Assembly (NCBI RefSeq): GCF_963675165.1
Contig: NC_087382.1
Span: 496,001 to 560,000 of the forward strand
DNA: 64,000 nucleotides
Origin: Halichondria panicea
Taxonomy: Eukaryota; Porifera; Demospongiae; Suberitida; Halichondriidae
Direction of reading: 5' to 3'
Shown here: one piece after another, positions 10,129 through 20,100 of the stretch
Layout: each line of letters starts with the position of its first letter
How positions within the stretch are numbered: position 1 is the stretch's first letter
Notes under the pieces: model-generated
Database searches by the model: none
Told to the model about the DNA's origin: nothing
Seen by the model: only the letters and a program-made list of their open reading frames with translations
Translations under genes and position numbers: made by a program

Positions 10129-10444
10129 ATGTCTGACTATCTCACAATAGCAGATCTAAACAAAGTGTACCTCGCTACGTTTGAAGCTCGAATCAAGTGG
10201 CGAAACATCTTGTTAATGCTCGAAGTCTCTGCAGCTACAATCAGAAGTATCAGCAAAGAATGGAACAATGATCCTGATGACTGCTATCGTGAGGGGCTGT
10301 TGGAATGGCTGAATGAAGGAGAGAGAAGCTGGCAATCTATGGTCAAAGCATTGTCCAGTCCTACTGTGGGCCACATTCACATAGCCAGGACTATCGAGAG
10401 AGATCATCTACAGTCTAGCAATCCTACTGATGTGAAGTCGGAGG
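10129..10444 (+). CDS. Gene 3 exon: Death domain
   Basis: 105 residues with Death-fold landmarks: DLNKVYLATFEARIKWRNIL, EVSAATIRSISKEW, CYREGLLEWLNE and SWQSMVKALSS. It ends SEG|GTGAGT in phase 1. The intact core IKWR is the part deleted in gene 7. Confidence 0.8.
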
Positions 10445-13400
10445 GTGAGTACCAATTAATTCACCTAGCTATATAAATGATATGCCCCACCTAGGGCGAT
10501 TAGTCTTGCAAGCAAAGAAGGGTAGTGTCAAAATATTGACCATTCCACTACATTTCCCTAATGTGCTCCCCAGGTGGTGGGGGAGGAGACATATTATTGA
10601 TAGGTGCATAATTATGTCTAAAAATAGTTTACATACCGTATAGCGGGTATATTTCGAGCGTATAAAAATGTTCGCGGTTTTCGCGGATTGAGCCTGTACC
10701 GCAAAAATTTATGAATAGTAGGCGTGTTCAGTATTATTGACCACACCTATGACAATAAGAGGTGCCTCACACAGGCTAGGCCTGGATTTGAGGCTAACGG
10801 TGTGGAGGTACAGCTGCATGTTGATGTGCGCATGCGCCAAAAGGCTGGAACCAGACCACGAAAATAAAATCCGCGAAATTCTTTGTAATGGTCCATCCGC
10901 GAAAATTTATACCCTCGAAATATACCCGCTATACGGTAGTCATTCCTTACTACCCACTCATCCCACCCACACACATTTTTTTGTACAGTTGACCATAATC
11001 GTCAAAAGATCAATAAAGATTTGACCGTTTTCTTAGACGGGCCACTCGGTAAAGGTGCATTTGGAGCAGTTTTCAAAGGCAGGTACAGGGGCGATCCTTG
11101 TGCAGTCAAAGTGCTGCTTCACGATGCTATGGAGATGCAGACAAGTATTCCAGTTGACAAAAATGAAGATGCTAGCAATGCAATTGATTGTGAGAGTGAT
11201 TTTCTCAAGTCGTTCAAGCACCCAAACGTTGTGAAGTTTTTGTCGACTGCTAAGCACCCCAAATCAGGTGGTACAATCCTCGTTGTTGAGCTGATGGATT
11301 GCAATCTGAGATCCTATTTCTCCAGCCTTGATGAAGTGTCCCTCACTAGCGAATGTGAAATTAGCCTATCCAAAGACATGGCTTGTGGTCTGGCCTACAT
11401 TCACAGCAAGCAGATTATCCACCGTGACCTCTGTGGCGATAACGTCCTACTGAAGCTTACACTGCCAGTGCCTGTCGCAAAGATTTCCGACTTTGGCATG
11501 TCACGGCTTTACGACCCCTCCAAGCTTAGCTCCACCCTAACAGCCATTAGCCACCGTAGAGGGTATCTACCTCCCGAGGCCTCTCGATTGGAAGAAGAGA
11601 ATTACGATAGTAGCCTGGATGTGTTTTCCTTTGGGGTTATTTTGACACAGATTGTTTGCAAGTTGGAGACGATCAAATCAGCCAAGGATCGATCATTCCA
11701 TGTTGCCCAGATCCCTCGCACACACAGGTTGAGGAAGCTTATCGACAGTTGTTTGCAAGAAGACATGAAGAGGAGACCATCTGCCAGGGACATCCGTGAG
11801 TCTATTAGATACGTAGTGCATGATAATTATGTGTTTTACACTTCCGAAAAATGTGTCGATTTTTCATTTAATTCTTACTTTTAGATGCTTCACTGAAAAG
11901 AGACTCGGACCCAATGGAGGCAGCAAAGAGGGAGACGAAGGACACTCAACCAGTCAAAAAGGTACGTACATGTACCGTAGAAACTGGATTATTAGCGCTT
12001 ACTCGACTATAAACGTATCTTTATTTTAAGCGGATGCTCAACTGCAGGCTTTTTATACTCGAATTGAAGTGCTTTTCCAATTATACGAAGGTTATTAGTG
12101 AAATTTTAGAATTGATTCTTGTTTATCCGGGCTAGCTAGCTGAGCTAGTTAGCTTGTACTGTGCATGATAGCTATATAGCTTGTGATATCCATCTGGAAG
12201 GACTCTCTGGGCATGCTGTTCCCTTAATTGTCTGATCATGCTGAGAAAATGTGAGGCATGGATGAGGTCCTTTTATTCCAAGTTCCTGGTCAATATGATA
12301 TAATATTATGAATTTAAATGAATTGTAAAATGAATTTTAACATAATAGTATGATATAGATCCAGTTAGCTTGCCTTGCTTGCATGCTCACTTCTTAGCCA
12401 GCTTGCGAGTCAGCTCTCATCACAGAGACATCCGGTTGCTGGGTGGGGCTCGAAATGACTGCATTATAGGTGCATTCTTGAATATAAGTGTATAGAGCTC
12501 TGCTATTGACCCCAAAAGCGCATGCGCTAATAATCCAGTTTCTACGGTACTGTGTGATACAGAATGAGATTCCTAATTACAGCCACAAACAACAGTATAG
12601 GGTGCTGTTTCATTGTTAAGCATGTTAAGTTTCGTACGTAATTCAGGTTTTAAACTAACGAGCGCTAAGTCCCATAAATTAGAGCTAGCTAAATTACAAT
12701 AAAAAACTGATAATAGCTGTAGTAAAGCCATAATACCATATATAACGAGTAATTTTCGGGGGGCAAAATATTTGTGGTTGAGCAATATTTATATAGTCAC
12801 TTCGTGGACAATATTTTCGTGGTTGCTGCTTGCACTGCAGGTAAAGATAGACAAGGTCGTTTCATTCGTGAGTATTCGTGGTTAGACCTTCAACCACAAA
12901 AGCCACGAAAATTACCCGCTATACGGTACCTTGACTAAAGGGGGGATCCGTGGCACCCTGGGATCTCCCCCTGGATCCGCCACTGTTTAGCGTAAATTTG
13001 TTCTGTAGTACTGTAAATAATAGTCCATTCTACAATTATAATGTTTACAAGAGGATAGAGGCTCTACTGGTGAGTCCAGTCCAGTGAGCTAGTGAGCTAG
13101 TGGGTGCAAGGGTCTGACACTGCATGCTGTACTCTGTTCTCAGAGAGAGGTGGTCGAGAAGGACAGGATACTGGAGAGGAAAGATGAGCAACTTGTACAG
13201 AAAGACGATCAACTGGATCAGAAAAACGCACTTTTGGTACAAAAAGATGAGCAAGTAGCGGACAAAGATACTCAACTTGCTAGACAGCAACAGGTCAGTA
13301 GAATTTTTACTTCACTTTTTACACGCAATTTCGTATTATGTTAACCCTTTCCCCGCTTTAACCGACTATAGTCGGCATGGCTACTGCTAATTTTCAAAAA

Positions 13401-15957
13401 ATGATTGTGCGAGCTGTGTTGGAGCTATGCACACACTGTAAGTACCAGCACATGTGCATTGAGCTGCTCTTTCACATGGTATTTTCATTGTGCTGCCTTG
13501 AGGTACACTTCATACAGTATTGTCAAAAGAAAAGTGACCAATTGATAATTGCTACAAGATCTTGGTAGGATAATCTTAGTGAGGCTCTAGTGCAGCTAGA
13601 CAGTGAGGATATAGATGCTTATGACCTTGTTGAGTCAGAGGGGAGTGATGACTGTGATCATAGCCATGCAGATAGGAAGCTACTCCTCAGAGTTCAAGCT
13701 AGAAATAAAAAGCCTGAAGAGCCAGAGGAAGAAGCTCGTGAATTTAGCTCTTGAGACTGACCAAGTTCCTGGACCTGGTAAGTAACTATAGAGTAGCATC
13801 TGTAGTCTTCCTAGCTTCAATATTACTTTGTTTAGGCAGCAGTGGACATCATGAGCCAACATTGAACTTGTAAACCTGTAGGTGAAGAAAACATTTCCCG
13901 GGAAAAGAGCGTCTGCCAATACGACCTCATAGACAAGTTTCTGCAGATTCTGATTGAACCATGTTGCCGTGAAAACATTGAGAACACTTATTTAGTGCCT
14001 TCATACAATAATTATTGTTTGTGTACATACTTGTGAATGTTTGTAAACAATTGCTAATTAGTTGGGGGTGGTCTGTTGCTAGGTAACGATGATGGTGTCA
14101 AGATGCCTCCGGGGTCTGGGCTACCTGTATAGGAAATAGTTACGAGTGATTTCAATGTATGGTTCATGAGATACGAATTTTTAAAGAAAAATATGTATTT
14201 ATTCTGTATTTTCTTGTTTTAATTAAAGCTGGGAAAGGGTTAACCATGCAAGTTAATAATTTCTCTTCATACAGATATTGAATAGTGTCCATGCTGATGC
14301 TGCCACCAAAGATGGTATGATTGCTGACAAGGACAGACAACTCAGTGAACAAGAGTCAAGGATCACTGATCTCATTTCTCAGAGAGAGGCTGCTCTAGTT
14401 GAGAGGGACGCTCTCTCACAGGTATTATATAGTAGTCACCAAATGCACACACTCTTATACTCTAGTACAGTACAAGAGTGTAGAATTGTCCACTGATACA
14501 ATAATAATATTCATGTCTGTGTTCTAATTAGAAGATTTCCACCAACGTTCCCCTGTACAGGTACACGGGGTACAGATGGAGCACAATACTGAGCTGGTCA
14601 GGAGAGACGCCATCATTCAACAGCAGAGACAGGTGAGATGAATCCATATTATTGCAGAGCTATAGTAGAAGCTTTGATGTTATAGTTTGTACATTCTAGT
14701 GGGCTGGTGGTCTTCACCTCTTAAGCTTCAGTATAGCGAGTAATTTTTAGGGGGAAAAATATTCGCGGTTCAGCCATTTTGAGACATTTCGTGGGTAATA
14801 TTTTGAGACATTTCGTGGTTGCTGCTTGTACTGCTGGGAAGGGTAGGCAAGGTCGTTTCATTCGTGGGTAAAATATTCGTGGTCAGACCTTCAACTAGAA
14901 AACCACGAATATTTTGCCCCCCCGACATTACCCTTCATATGATAATTAGAAAAAGTGATTTAGTGTGCATACAATTATTGCTACAAGTAACACTCGCTTG
15001 TTAGTAGACACTATCCTAATTACACCTGCATTCATTATTCAGGATCCCCCTCCCAGAGAGTTGAGACCTCCACTCACTCTGAAATGGAGAAGAGGAAAAG
15101 ACATGCCAATCAAGATGGGCTACACAGTACAGAGTGCTGTTATCGGTGACACGGTGTATGTTGGTGGAGGCAGTGCAGACAATGATCGTACAGTGATGAA
15201 GCTCGAGCAAGATCAATGGACGAAACTACCAAAGTACACTGCCAAGTGGTTTGGTATGACATCACTCGCTAATCGACTAGTGCTAGTGGGAGGACGTGAT
15301 CCAAGAAACAACACACCCAGCAATCAACTTTCAGTGCTCGAGTCAGGGGAATGGACTCACCCGTACCCACCAATGAACATTGCTCGTCAATCCTCAACAG
15401 CTGTCTCCTTCAACAACCACATAATTGTAGCTGGTGGGCGTGATGGTGATGGTCGTATCTCCTCCTCTGTGGAGGTGTTAGACGTGGCATCAAGAAGATG
15501 GTACATTGCTCAGTCACTACCTAACTCACGATCAGAACTGAAATCAACTCTCATAGGAAACACCCTCTACCTAATGGGAGGGTACGATCACACTGGGCCA
15601 ACCAAGACAGTGCACCACGTTGACTTCAATGAACTCATTGCCAAAGCCCTTTCCAACTCGGACACACCCACTCTCTGGCAGACCTTAGAGGAAGTGCCGC
15701 TCGAGTTGTCAGCTCCTCTCAGTATTGGGAGGTCACTATTAGCCGTTGGTGGAGCGAATGACAGAGTCAACCCAAGTTCATCGATCCACCTCTACCAGCC
15801 TGACACCAGGAGGTGGTTGAAAGTAGGAGACCTGCCTACTGTACGATACTGCTGCACATGCTCAGTACTTCCTAGTGGAGAGGTTATTGTAGCCGGAGGA
15901 CAGATAGTAAATAAGATTAAAATCCAAACTGTGGATTTCTTCTCTATAAGTTCTTAG
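10129..15957 (+). CDS. Array gene 3: Death - TKL-like kinase - coiled coil - kelch
   Basis: Eight exons splice in frame: 10129-10444, 10989-11795, 11885-11961, 13052-13069 (18-base microexon, least certain), 13144-13293, 14275-14421, 14561-14632 and 15043-15957. The protein is about 833 residues: Death 1-105, kinase about 117-375, charged linker 375-400, coiled coil about 401-529 and kelch 530-833. Kinase key residues are present: glycine loop GKGAFGAV 126-133, Lys146, HRDLCGDN 250-257 and DFG 273-275. It should be an active cytosolic Ser/Thr or dual-specificity kinase of the TKL type, brought to partners by its Death domain, oligomerised by the coiled coil and guided by the propeller. The family reading is by motif only. 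Gene 7 is its near-identical twin. Confidence 0.8.
10636..10936 (+). mobile_element. TA-flanked MITE, family CCGTATAGCGGG
   Basis: Inverted ends CCGTATAGCGGGTATATTTC and its complement, flanked by TA, with CGCGGTTTTCGCGGATT inside. It lies in the Death-kinase intron of gene 3. Relatives are at 47141-49172 and, more diverged, 12738-12926, 14733-14937 and 31975-32167. Confidence 0.75.
10989..11795 (+). CDS. Gene 3 exon: complete TKL-like kinase domain
   Basis: The whole catalytic domain is in one 807-base exon, phase 1 at both ends. It carries glycine loop GKGAFGAVFKG, CAVKVLL, the helix-C Glu in CESDFLK, HRDLCGDNVLL, DFGMSRL, GYLPPEA in place of APE, SLDVFSFGVIL and RRPSARDI. All residues needed for phosphotransfer are visible. 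The acceptor is TTTTGTACAG and the donor ATCC|GTGAGT. Confidence 0.85.
11975..12547 (+). mobile_element. TA-flanked MITE, family CCGTAG, with extra internal sequence
   Basis: Same ends as 3431-3808 (CCGTAGAAACTG and CAGTTTCTACGG, TA outside) but inverted internally and about 200 bp longer, with an inserted GCTAGCTAGC-rich segment. It lies in the intron after the kinase linker of gene 3. Confidence 0.7.
12738..12926 (+). mobile_element. Degenerate MITE of the CCGTATAGCGGG family
   Basis: The right end ACCCGCTATACGG is intact; the left end (ATAACGAGTAATTTTCG) is diverged. CGTGGTTGCTGCTTGTACTG-like sequence inside is shared with 14733-14937 and 31975-32167. Confidence 0.5.
13052..13069 (+). CDS. 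Gene 3 microexon derived from a kinase-exon tail
   Basis: The bases AGGATAGAGGCTCTACTG and the following GTGAGTCCAGTCCAGTGAGC match the last 18 bases and donor of the third kinase exon of genes 4 and 5. Upstream homology stops at once. Taken as an exon it is phase 0 at both ends and adds RIEALL. The acceptor would be TTTACAAG, which is weak, so it may be skipped. Confidence 0.4.
13144..14632 (+). CDS. Gene 3 exons: coiled-coil block
   Basis: Three phase-0 exons: 13144-13293 (REVVEKDRILERKDEQ, then Gln/Lys/Asp heptads), 14275-14421 (KDRQLSEQESRITDLISQRE) and 14561-14632 (ELVRRDAIIQQQRQ). Together they give about 123 residues rich in Glu, Lys, Gln and Asp with Leu/Ile/Val at heptad spacing, so a long parallel coiled coil is likely. 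It should set the oligomer state that brings kinases together. A transposon splits the first intron. Confidence 0.75.
13345..14239 (+). mobile_element. piggyBac-like element at a TTAA site
   Basis: Ends CCCTTTCCCCGC and GCTGGGAAAGGG are flanked by TTAA at 13341-13344 and 14240-14243. The matching intron of gene 5 (31488-31502) reads TATGCTAATCATG with no insert, so it marks the empty site. Inside are remnants of an acidic N-terminal segment (LDSEDIDAYDLVESEGSDD, as piggyBac transposases have) and a later piece DLIDKFLQILIEPCC. No transposase core remains, so it is non-autonomous. It is also present in gene 7. Confidence 0.75.
14733..14937 (+). mobile_element. Degenerate MITE in gene 3 last intron
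   Basis: Inverted arms AGTAATTTTTAGGGG and CCACGAATATTTTGCCCC. The same insertion, with fewer changes, is at 31975-32167 in the matching intron of gene 5, so it predates the split of those genes. Confidence 0.5.
15043..15957 (+). CDS. Gene 3 exon: six-bladed kelch propeller
   Basis: 304 residues after acceptor TTATTCAG. It starts DPPPREL, where the others have GPP. Six blades carry YVGGGS, LVGGRD, VAGGRD, LMGGYD, AVGGAND and VAGGQ. Blade 1 loop is shortened (ADNDRT) and blade 3 has an extra Ser (RISSSVEV). It ends SISS and the stop. The open frame upstream of 15043 is intron. Confidence 0.85.
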   Translation, partial: DPPPRELRPPLTLKWRRGKDMPIKMGYTVQSAVIGDTVYVGGGSADNDRTVMKLEQDQWTKLPKYTAKWFGMTSLANRLVLVGGRDPRNNTPSNQLSVLESGEWTHPYPPMNIARQSSTAVSFNNHIIVAGGRDGDGRISSSVEVLDVASRRWYIAQSLPNSRSELKSTLIGNTLYLMGGYDHTGPTKTVHHVDFNELIAKALSNSDTPTLWQTLEEVPLELSAPLSIGRSLLAVGGANDRVNPSSSIHLYQPDTRRWLKVGDLPTVRYCCTCSVLPSGEVIVAGGQIVNKIKIQTVDFFSISS

Positions 15958-16324
15958 TTTTTTTCATGTCCTTCGTGTTATAATTATAAATTAATGATAC
16001 TTTTCTAGCATAATAATTAAAGTTGCAACTGAATTTCGATTGGCAGCTATTAAAGATTATGCAAAAACAATCAATGGCATTAGTTGGTACATAATTAAAT
16101 TTCCCGAATAGACAAGAAACCGACAATAATTATACTAATTATGTGACAGTCTCATAACAAGTTCAGGTCCTTGCATGGTTGGGGTCTTGTCCGAGGGTAG
16201 GGTGGACACCTTCTCCCAGAATCCAAAGTCTATCTCCTCTTCCGAGTCAGACAGTGAGGGGTGGGGCTCGGGAACTGAGGGGTTAAAGAGTCACATGGTC
16301 ATAGTCATACTGAATGGAAGATTC

Positions 16325-16478
16325 CAGAGGAGGTACAACAACATCAATTCACGTGCAGTGGAATGTCAACAGCATGCAGGGGCTGTTATCACGCAGACCA
16401 TACCCATTCAACTTTTTGCTGCTGTTGGTTGAAAATTCCGTTGTCACGCACATGATGTTGTCGTATGTACCTCCTCTG
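16325..16478 (+). mobile_element. Mutator-like MITE, 9-bp target duplication
   Basis: Ends CAGAGGAGGTAC and GTACCTCCTCTG, with a perfect 9-base direct repeat GGAAGATTC on both sides (16316-16324 and 16479-16487). It belongs to a family in this window with different interiors. The copy at 61515-61668 came with the segmental duplication. Confidence 0.8.
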
Positions 16479-16597
16479 GGAAGATTCATGTAACTTTAGC
16501 TGCATGCATGACTAAGAAAAATGTCTCAACGATAAAATAAGGGACGCCATACATGTACTGGTACAATAATTATGTTAATAAGCACCTAAACTGCATA

Positions 16598-16996
16598 CTG
16601 TATTTACTTGATTAAAAGCCGCCCTTGATTAAACGCCATCTCATTTAAATGCCCATCAGGCATGGTAAAAGCTCTGTCTTTGTCAATAAACGCCCATCTT
16701 AAATAATCGCCCATGTATACGCGTAGCGATGTGGGTGGAGCTGAATTAGCACGTGGAACCAGTTGCAAGCATGGCAGTATAGAGTAATAGATCTTTTTAT
16801 GATGGTAGAGAAGAGAGAGATACCAACACAAAGGTAGAATCACCACTTATGACTTAAGATTTAAGCTGAGAGCTGTGCAAGAGTTCGGAGTAGACATAAC
16901 AATAAACACCCATTTCGAATAAGCACCCATCTCGTTTAAACGCCCCCTTTAAAGACTTCGATATGAAATAAACGCCCAGGCGTTTAATCAACATAC
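16598..16996 (+). mobile_element. MITE with TTTACTTGATTAAA / TTTAATCAA ends
   Basis: The interior repeats variants of AAACGCCCATCT in both orientations. Left end TGTATTTACTTGATTAAA, right end GGCGTTTAATCAA. A right-end fragment GGGCGTTTAATCAAGTAAAT with CGGTA after it is at 26060-26083, suggesting the full end was CCGTATTTACTTGATTAA. Confidence 0.5.
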
Positions 16997-18161
16997 ATTG
17001 AAGCATACCTTGTATACAAGTGCATGTACATACAGACTAGTAAGCATGCTAGGTTCCCATTCTCTGTACTGTACATTCAATAGTACACAGTGGACTCATT
17101 GCACTGCATAACTACACATTATACACACGTACCTTGTTCTTGATGAAGGTTCCTCAGTAGCCCCTGTCCATGGACCCATGTCTTCAGACTGTCCCTCACT
17201 GCTTATAGGCTGCTCACCAGACTGGAGGTGGGCTGCATGTAAGGGCTGGGTGTCAGGGGAGTTTTTAGTCTCTGATGACAGACCCTTTTCCATACTGTTG
17301 AGGTCTGTTAGCGTCTGAGTGGTCAGTTTACGTGAGGCCCCTCTCTTAGCAGCATAGTAGGCCTAAAAGTGTGTGTGTGTGTGTGTGTGTGTGGGGGGGG
17401 GGGGGTCGTATATGATTGTACATTGCACACCTTCAAATACATTACAGGGAAACACACATTGTGTGCTATAGCTCACGCTGTATGATGACAAATAAATTTT
17501 CCAGCTTTACCTCTTCTTCCACTCAGTGCTTCTTCTCTTCTCCTTAGCTGTACGAAAGAGACGTCATTGAAATTCCAATGTTATGTTGTAACAGTACATC
17601 GTGCAACTTGTGCTACTGGTACATGTCAAAGTATATACCGTGGAGCATGTCTATTGTAGTCACCCTATAGCAGGCCACCCTCTATAATACAGCCAGGTTA
17701 ATGGACTCCATAGTCTCTATAGCATGTGTTTGGACCTGTGTTAGCATGCAGGTCAGCCACTGTTGGTCTGCCCACAGGGTGACCACTATAGACAGTTTAC
17801 AACTAGAGAACTGGAGTGCTAACCCTCGGCTGGTTACCAATAAATTGGAAGCTGGCTAAGTAGCAAGTAACATTTCCATCGTTCCTGGTGCAGGATCACT
17901 GCAGCTGTAAATACGTACCTCAGAAAAAGGACGCATGCAGCTAGCTAGAGGCCAACGTGCAAGTTAAAGCTTCTTCAATAACGTGCGTACATGCATGTAT
18001 ACTCAATATAAACAGTCTCCACTGCACCTCATTATCTCTCTCTCTGTCCATTCTCTCTTGTTCTGCCAACAGCTGATCAAAGTTGCCACTCATCACATGT
18101 TCTCTCTCCTCTTCTGTCACCACCTGTGTACTCTCCCGGAGCTCGTTCTGTGAGGGGTGGA

Positions 18162-18162
<1 letters not shown>

Positions 18163-18202
<40 letters not shown>
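18163..18202 (+). repeat. (GT)n microsatellite
   Basis: A pure GT run of about 19 units ending in GGGTGGGTGGG. It differs in length from its counterpart near 63351-63394. It lies next to the acceptor of the convergent-gene exon at 18147 and could serve as its CA-rich 3' splice tract on the - strand. Confidence 0.85.
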
Positions 18203-18210
<8 letters not shown>

Positions 18211-18609
18211 GGTTTGGATGTGTCGGGTGTGGGTGTGTACTAATTAAACTAGAATCCTTTGTGGACATAAAATGAATAATTATATAAGAGCTGCAGCATA
18301 GTAGGCCTAAAGGTGTGTGTGTGTGTGTGTGGGGGGGGGGGGGGAGGGGGATCGTACATGATTGTACATTGCACACCTTTAAATACATTACAGGGAAACA
18401 CACATCATGTGTTGAATAGGACACACTATTATAGCTGACCTTGAATGACTTTAAGGGACTCTACAAAGTATGACACAAATGTCCACCTCACCAGGTTAGT
18501 ACAAACTCCGGGTGTGTTGCTACCGCTGGTTGCTAGGTGGAGCTCCGCTAGTAAGTTATCCTCATTGGGGTCAAAGTCCTCCTCACCAGGTTGGTACAAA
18601 TCCTCAGGT

Positions 18610-19008
18610 CTGGTAGGGAGGGAAATACATGAACAGTAATAGTGTACCTGAATTCTGGCTAAAGCAATAATATTATTATAACTCTACAAACACAAACACA
18701 TCTTCAAAACTATACATGTAGCAAAGGCAATGGCTATAATAGTTTCAAGCAACTCCACCATAACACAAGCACTGGCAAAGGTCAAATACTCGTGTCATTA
18801 GAGGTCATGACAGTGCTTGTAATACATTTACTCACGCACTCTTCAACATCACAACAATTTCAAACACATTTCTACTATTCCGGACCATCCAAACAAATCA
18901 AAGCCCCCTATACATACAGTGTAAATGTTGGCAGTACGTATATCCTATAAAGAAGCTCCCCCCTCACTGGATAGAACCTGTTAGGCTAATAACAACACTA
19001 CCACTCAC
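18610..19008. other. Spacer within the convergent gene
   Basis: No exon seen. About 350 bases are repeated at 29117-29460 with few changes, so this spacer was duplicated with the convergent gene. Confidence 0.4.
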
Positions 19009-19093
19009 TCATCATCCAGTGTGTCATCAGACTCTGCATCTTTATGAGCAGCTTTCGTCATGTCCTGATTGGCCAGGAACTCGCTCTCCTCAG

Positions 19094-19160
19094 CAATGGT
19101 CTCTCTCCATGGTCCTGACTATGTCACTGTGGTCCACAATAGGACTGGACAAAGCTTCCA
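19094..19160 (-). pseudogene. Reversed Death-domain fragment (before gene 4)
   Basis: The - strand reads SWPNYCLYLVEALSSPIVDH and SDIVRTMERDHC, then a stop, matching SWQSMVKALSSP...IARTIERD of the Death exon. It lies about 70 bases from the gene 4 Maf-type site. So even kinase genes without a Death exon have this fragment upstream. Confidence 0.55.
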
Positions 19161-19227
19161 CCAAATACAAGCAATAGTTTGGCCAACTTCCTCCATGCTT
19201 CTTTCTTGAACTTGAAAGCACGTGGTT

Positions 19228-19322
19228 TGCTGATTCAGCAATATTTTTGCGAGATTGGAATTCTTTATACAAAAGAGGGCGTGTCTTGTAGCTTTACAAA
19301 ATAATGCAGAGATAAGATTAGA
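19228..19322 (+). promoter_or_regulatory. Gene 4 promoter block
   Basis: TGCTGATTCAGCA at 19228-19240 matches the Maf recognition element except for the central base. GGGCGTGTCTTGTAG follows at 19277-19291. The ATG is at 19323, so the 5' UTR should be very short and unspliced, unlike that of the Death genes. Confidence 0.5.
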
Positions 19323-20100
19323 ATGGCTGCAATGTTTTCAGCTCTTCGAGATGACGCTAACTTGAGGGAGTTTGTGCTGGAGAATGTGGAGCACTTTGGA
19401 GAGGAGAGAGTTCTAGGAACTGGCTCCTATGGCTCTGTTCAAGAGGTCAGTCACTGCATGCTCTGTTTCTGTGCACTGTCGTCTCTAGTGTATCTGCTAG
19501 CTATTCAAGTGTGACTGCCTCCATGCACAGGTGAAGATCAATGGTGAGGTGTATGCAGCCAAGAAGATTCACGAGGTTCTCCTGGAGACGGACGAGCGTG
19601 GTGGAGTGGCCAACATAGCTGGGAACTACCACCGAGAGTGTCGACTCATGGCTCGCATCCGTCACCCCAACATCACCCAGTTCATTGGGCTGTGTTTCGT
19701 GACTGGCTCTCGACTGCCCCTTCTGGTCATGGAGAGGCTGGACTCATGTCTGGACGATCTTCTAGAGTCCACCCCCAACATCCCCCTTTCTGTCTCCCAG
19801 TACATTCTGGTCTGTGTGGCTCGAGGGCTGCTCCACCTGCATCGTGAGTCCGTGGTCCATCGTGATCTCACTGCCAAGAATGTCCTGCTGACGGCATCTC
19901 TGAGAGCCAAGATCACAGACTTTGGTAACTCTCGTATCGTGAATCTGGAGCCTGGTCGACTGGCCAGGACTCTGACGAGGTTTCCTGGGACACTGGTGTA
20001 CATGCCGCCCGAGGCCCTCTCTGACAGAGGCCACAGTGTGTCCGTACCCAGTCTGGACGTCTTCTCTTTCGGAGTGCTGCAATTGTTTGCACTCACACAA
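19323..20100 (+). CDS. Gene 4 exons 1-2: kinase N-lobe and catalytic loop
   Basis: Exon 1 (19323-19445) ends in the glycine loop GTGSYGSVQE. Exon 2 (19531-20100) starts VKINGEVYAAKKIHE, then RHPNITQFIGLCF, HRDLTAKNVLL, DFGNSRIV and SLDVFSFGVL. The intron cuts directly after the glycine loop. Donor GTCAGT and acceptor ATGCACAG are clean. Confidence 0.85.

Larger units (their letters stand above)
9180..18810. repeat. Segmental duplication, left copy (>=9.6 kb)
   Basis: This stretch matches 54380-64000 nearly base for base at an offset of 45187-45202. Differences are a 12-bp deletion, dinucleotide-repeat lengths and scattered substitutions. Both copies share the same transposon insertions. The match runs on to the window end, so the true length is unknown. 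It can be a recent segmental duplication or two haplotypes placed in one assembly. Confidence 0.9.
16135..19100 (-). pseudogene. Unrecognised convergent gene, fullest exon series (unit 3 copy)
   Basis: Reading down the - strand: about 19009-19095 (FLANQDMTKAAHKDAE...DDTLDD, donor GTGAGT); 18492-18609 (PEDLYQPGEEDFDPNEDNLL, then ATSGSNTPG); 18028-18147 (NELRESTQVVTEEEREHVMS, then FDQLLAEQERMDRERDNE); 17511-17547 (LRRREEALSG); 17133-17362 (YYAAKRG ... EEPSSRTR); and the terminal exon 16135-16274 (SEEEIDFGFWEKVST). The protein is acidic and charged, with a possible coiled coil in the middle. The 37-base exon breaks the frame and the 80-base exon seen in unit 1 is missing. So this is a damaged copy of a real gene, or the exons are used in another combination. 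No family recognised. Confidence 0.5.

Noticed and set aside
14965..15042. Extension of the kelch frame upstream in genes 3 and 7 (MHTIIATSNTRLL...)
   Set aside because: It precedes the acceptor TTATTCAG shared by all kelch exons and is intron by comparison.
19662..20100. 144- and 112-codon - strand frames over the gene 4 kinase exon (also 30078-30512)
   Set aside because: They mirror the conserved kinase codons; no splice logic or domain supports them.
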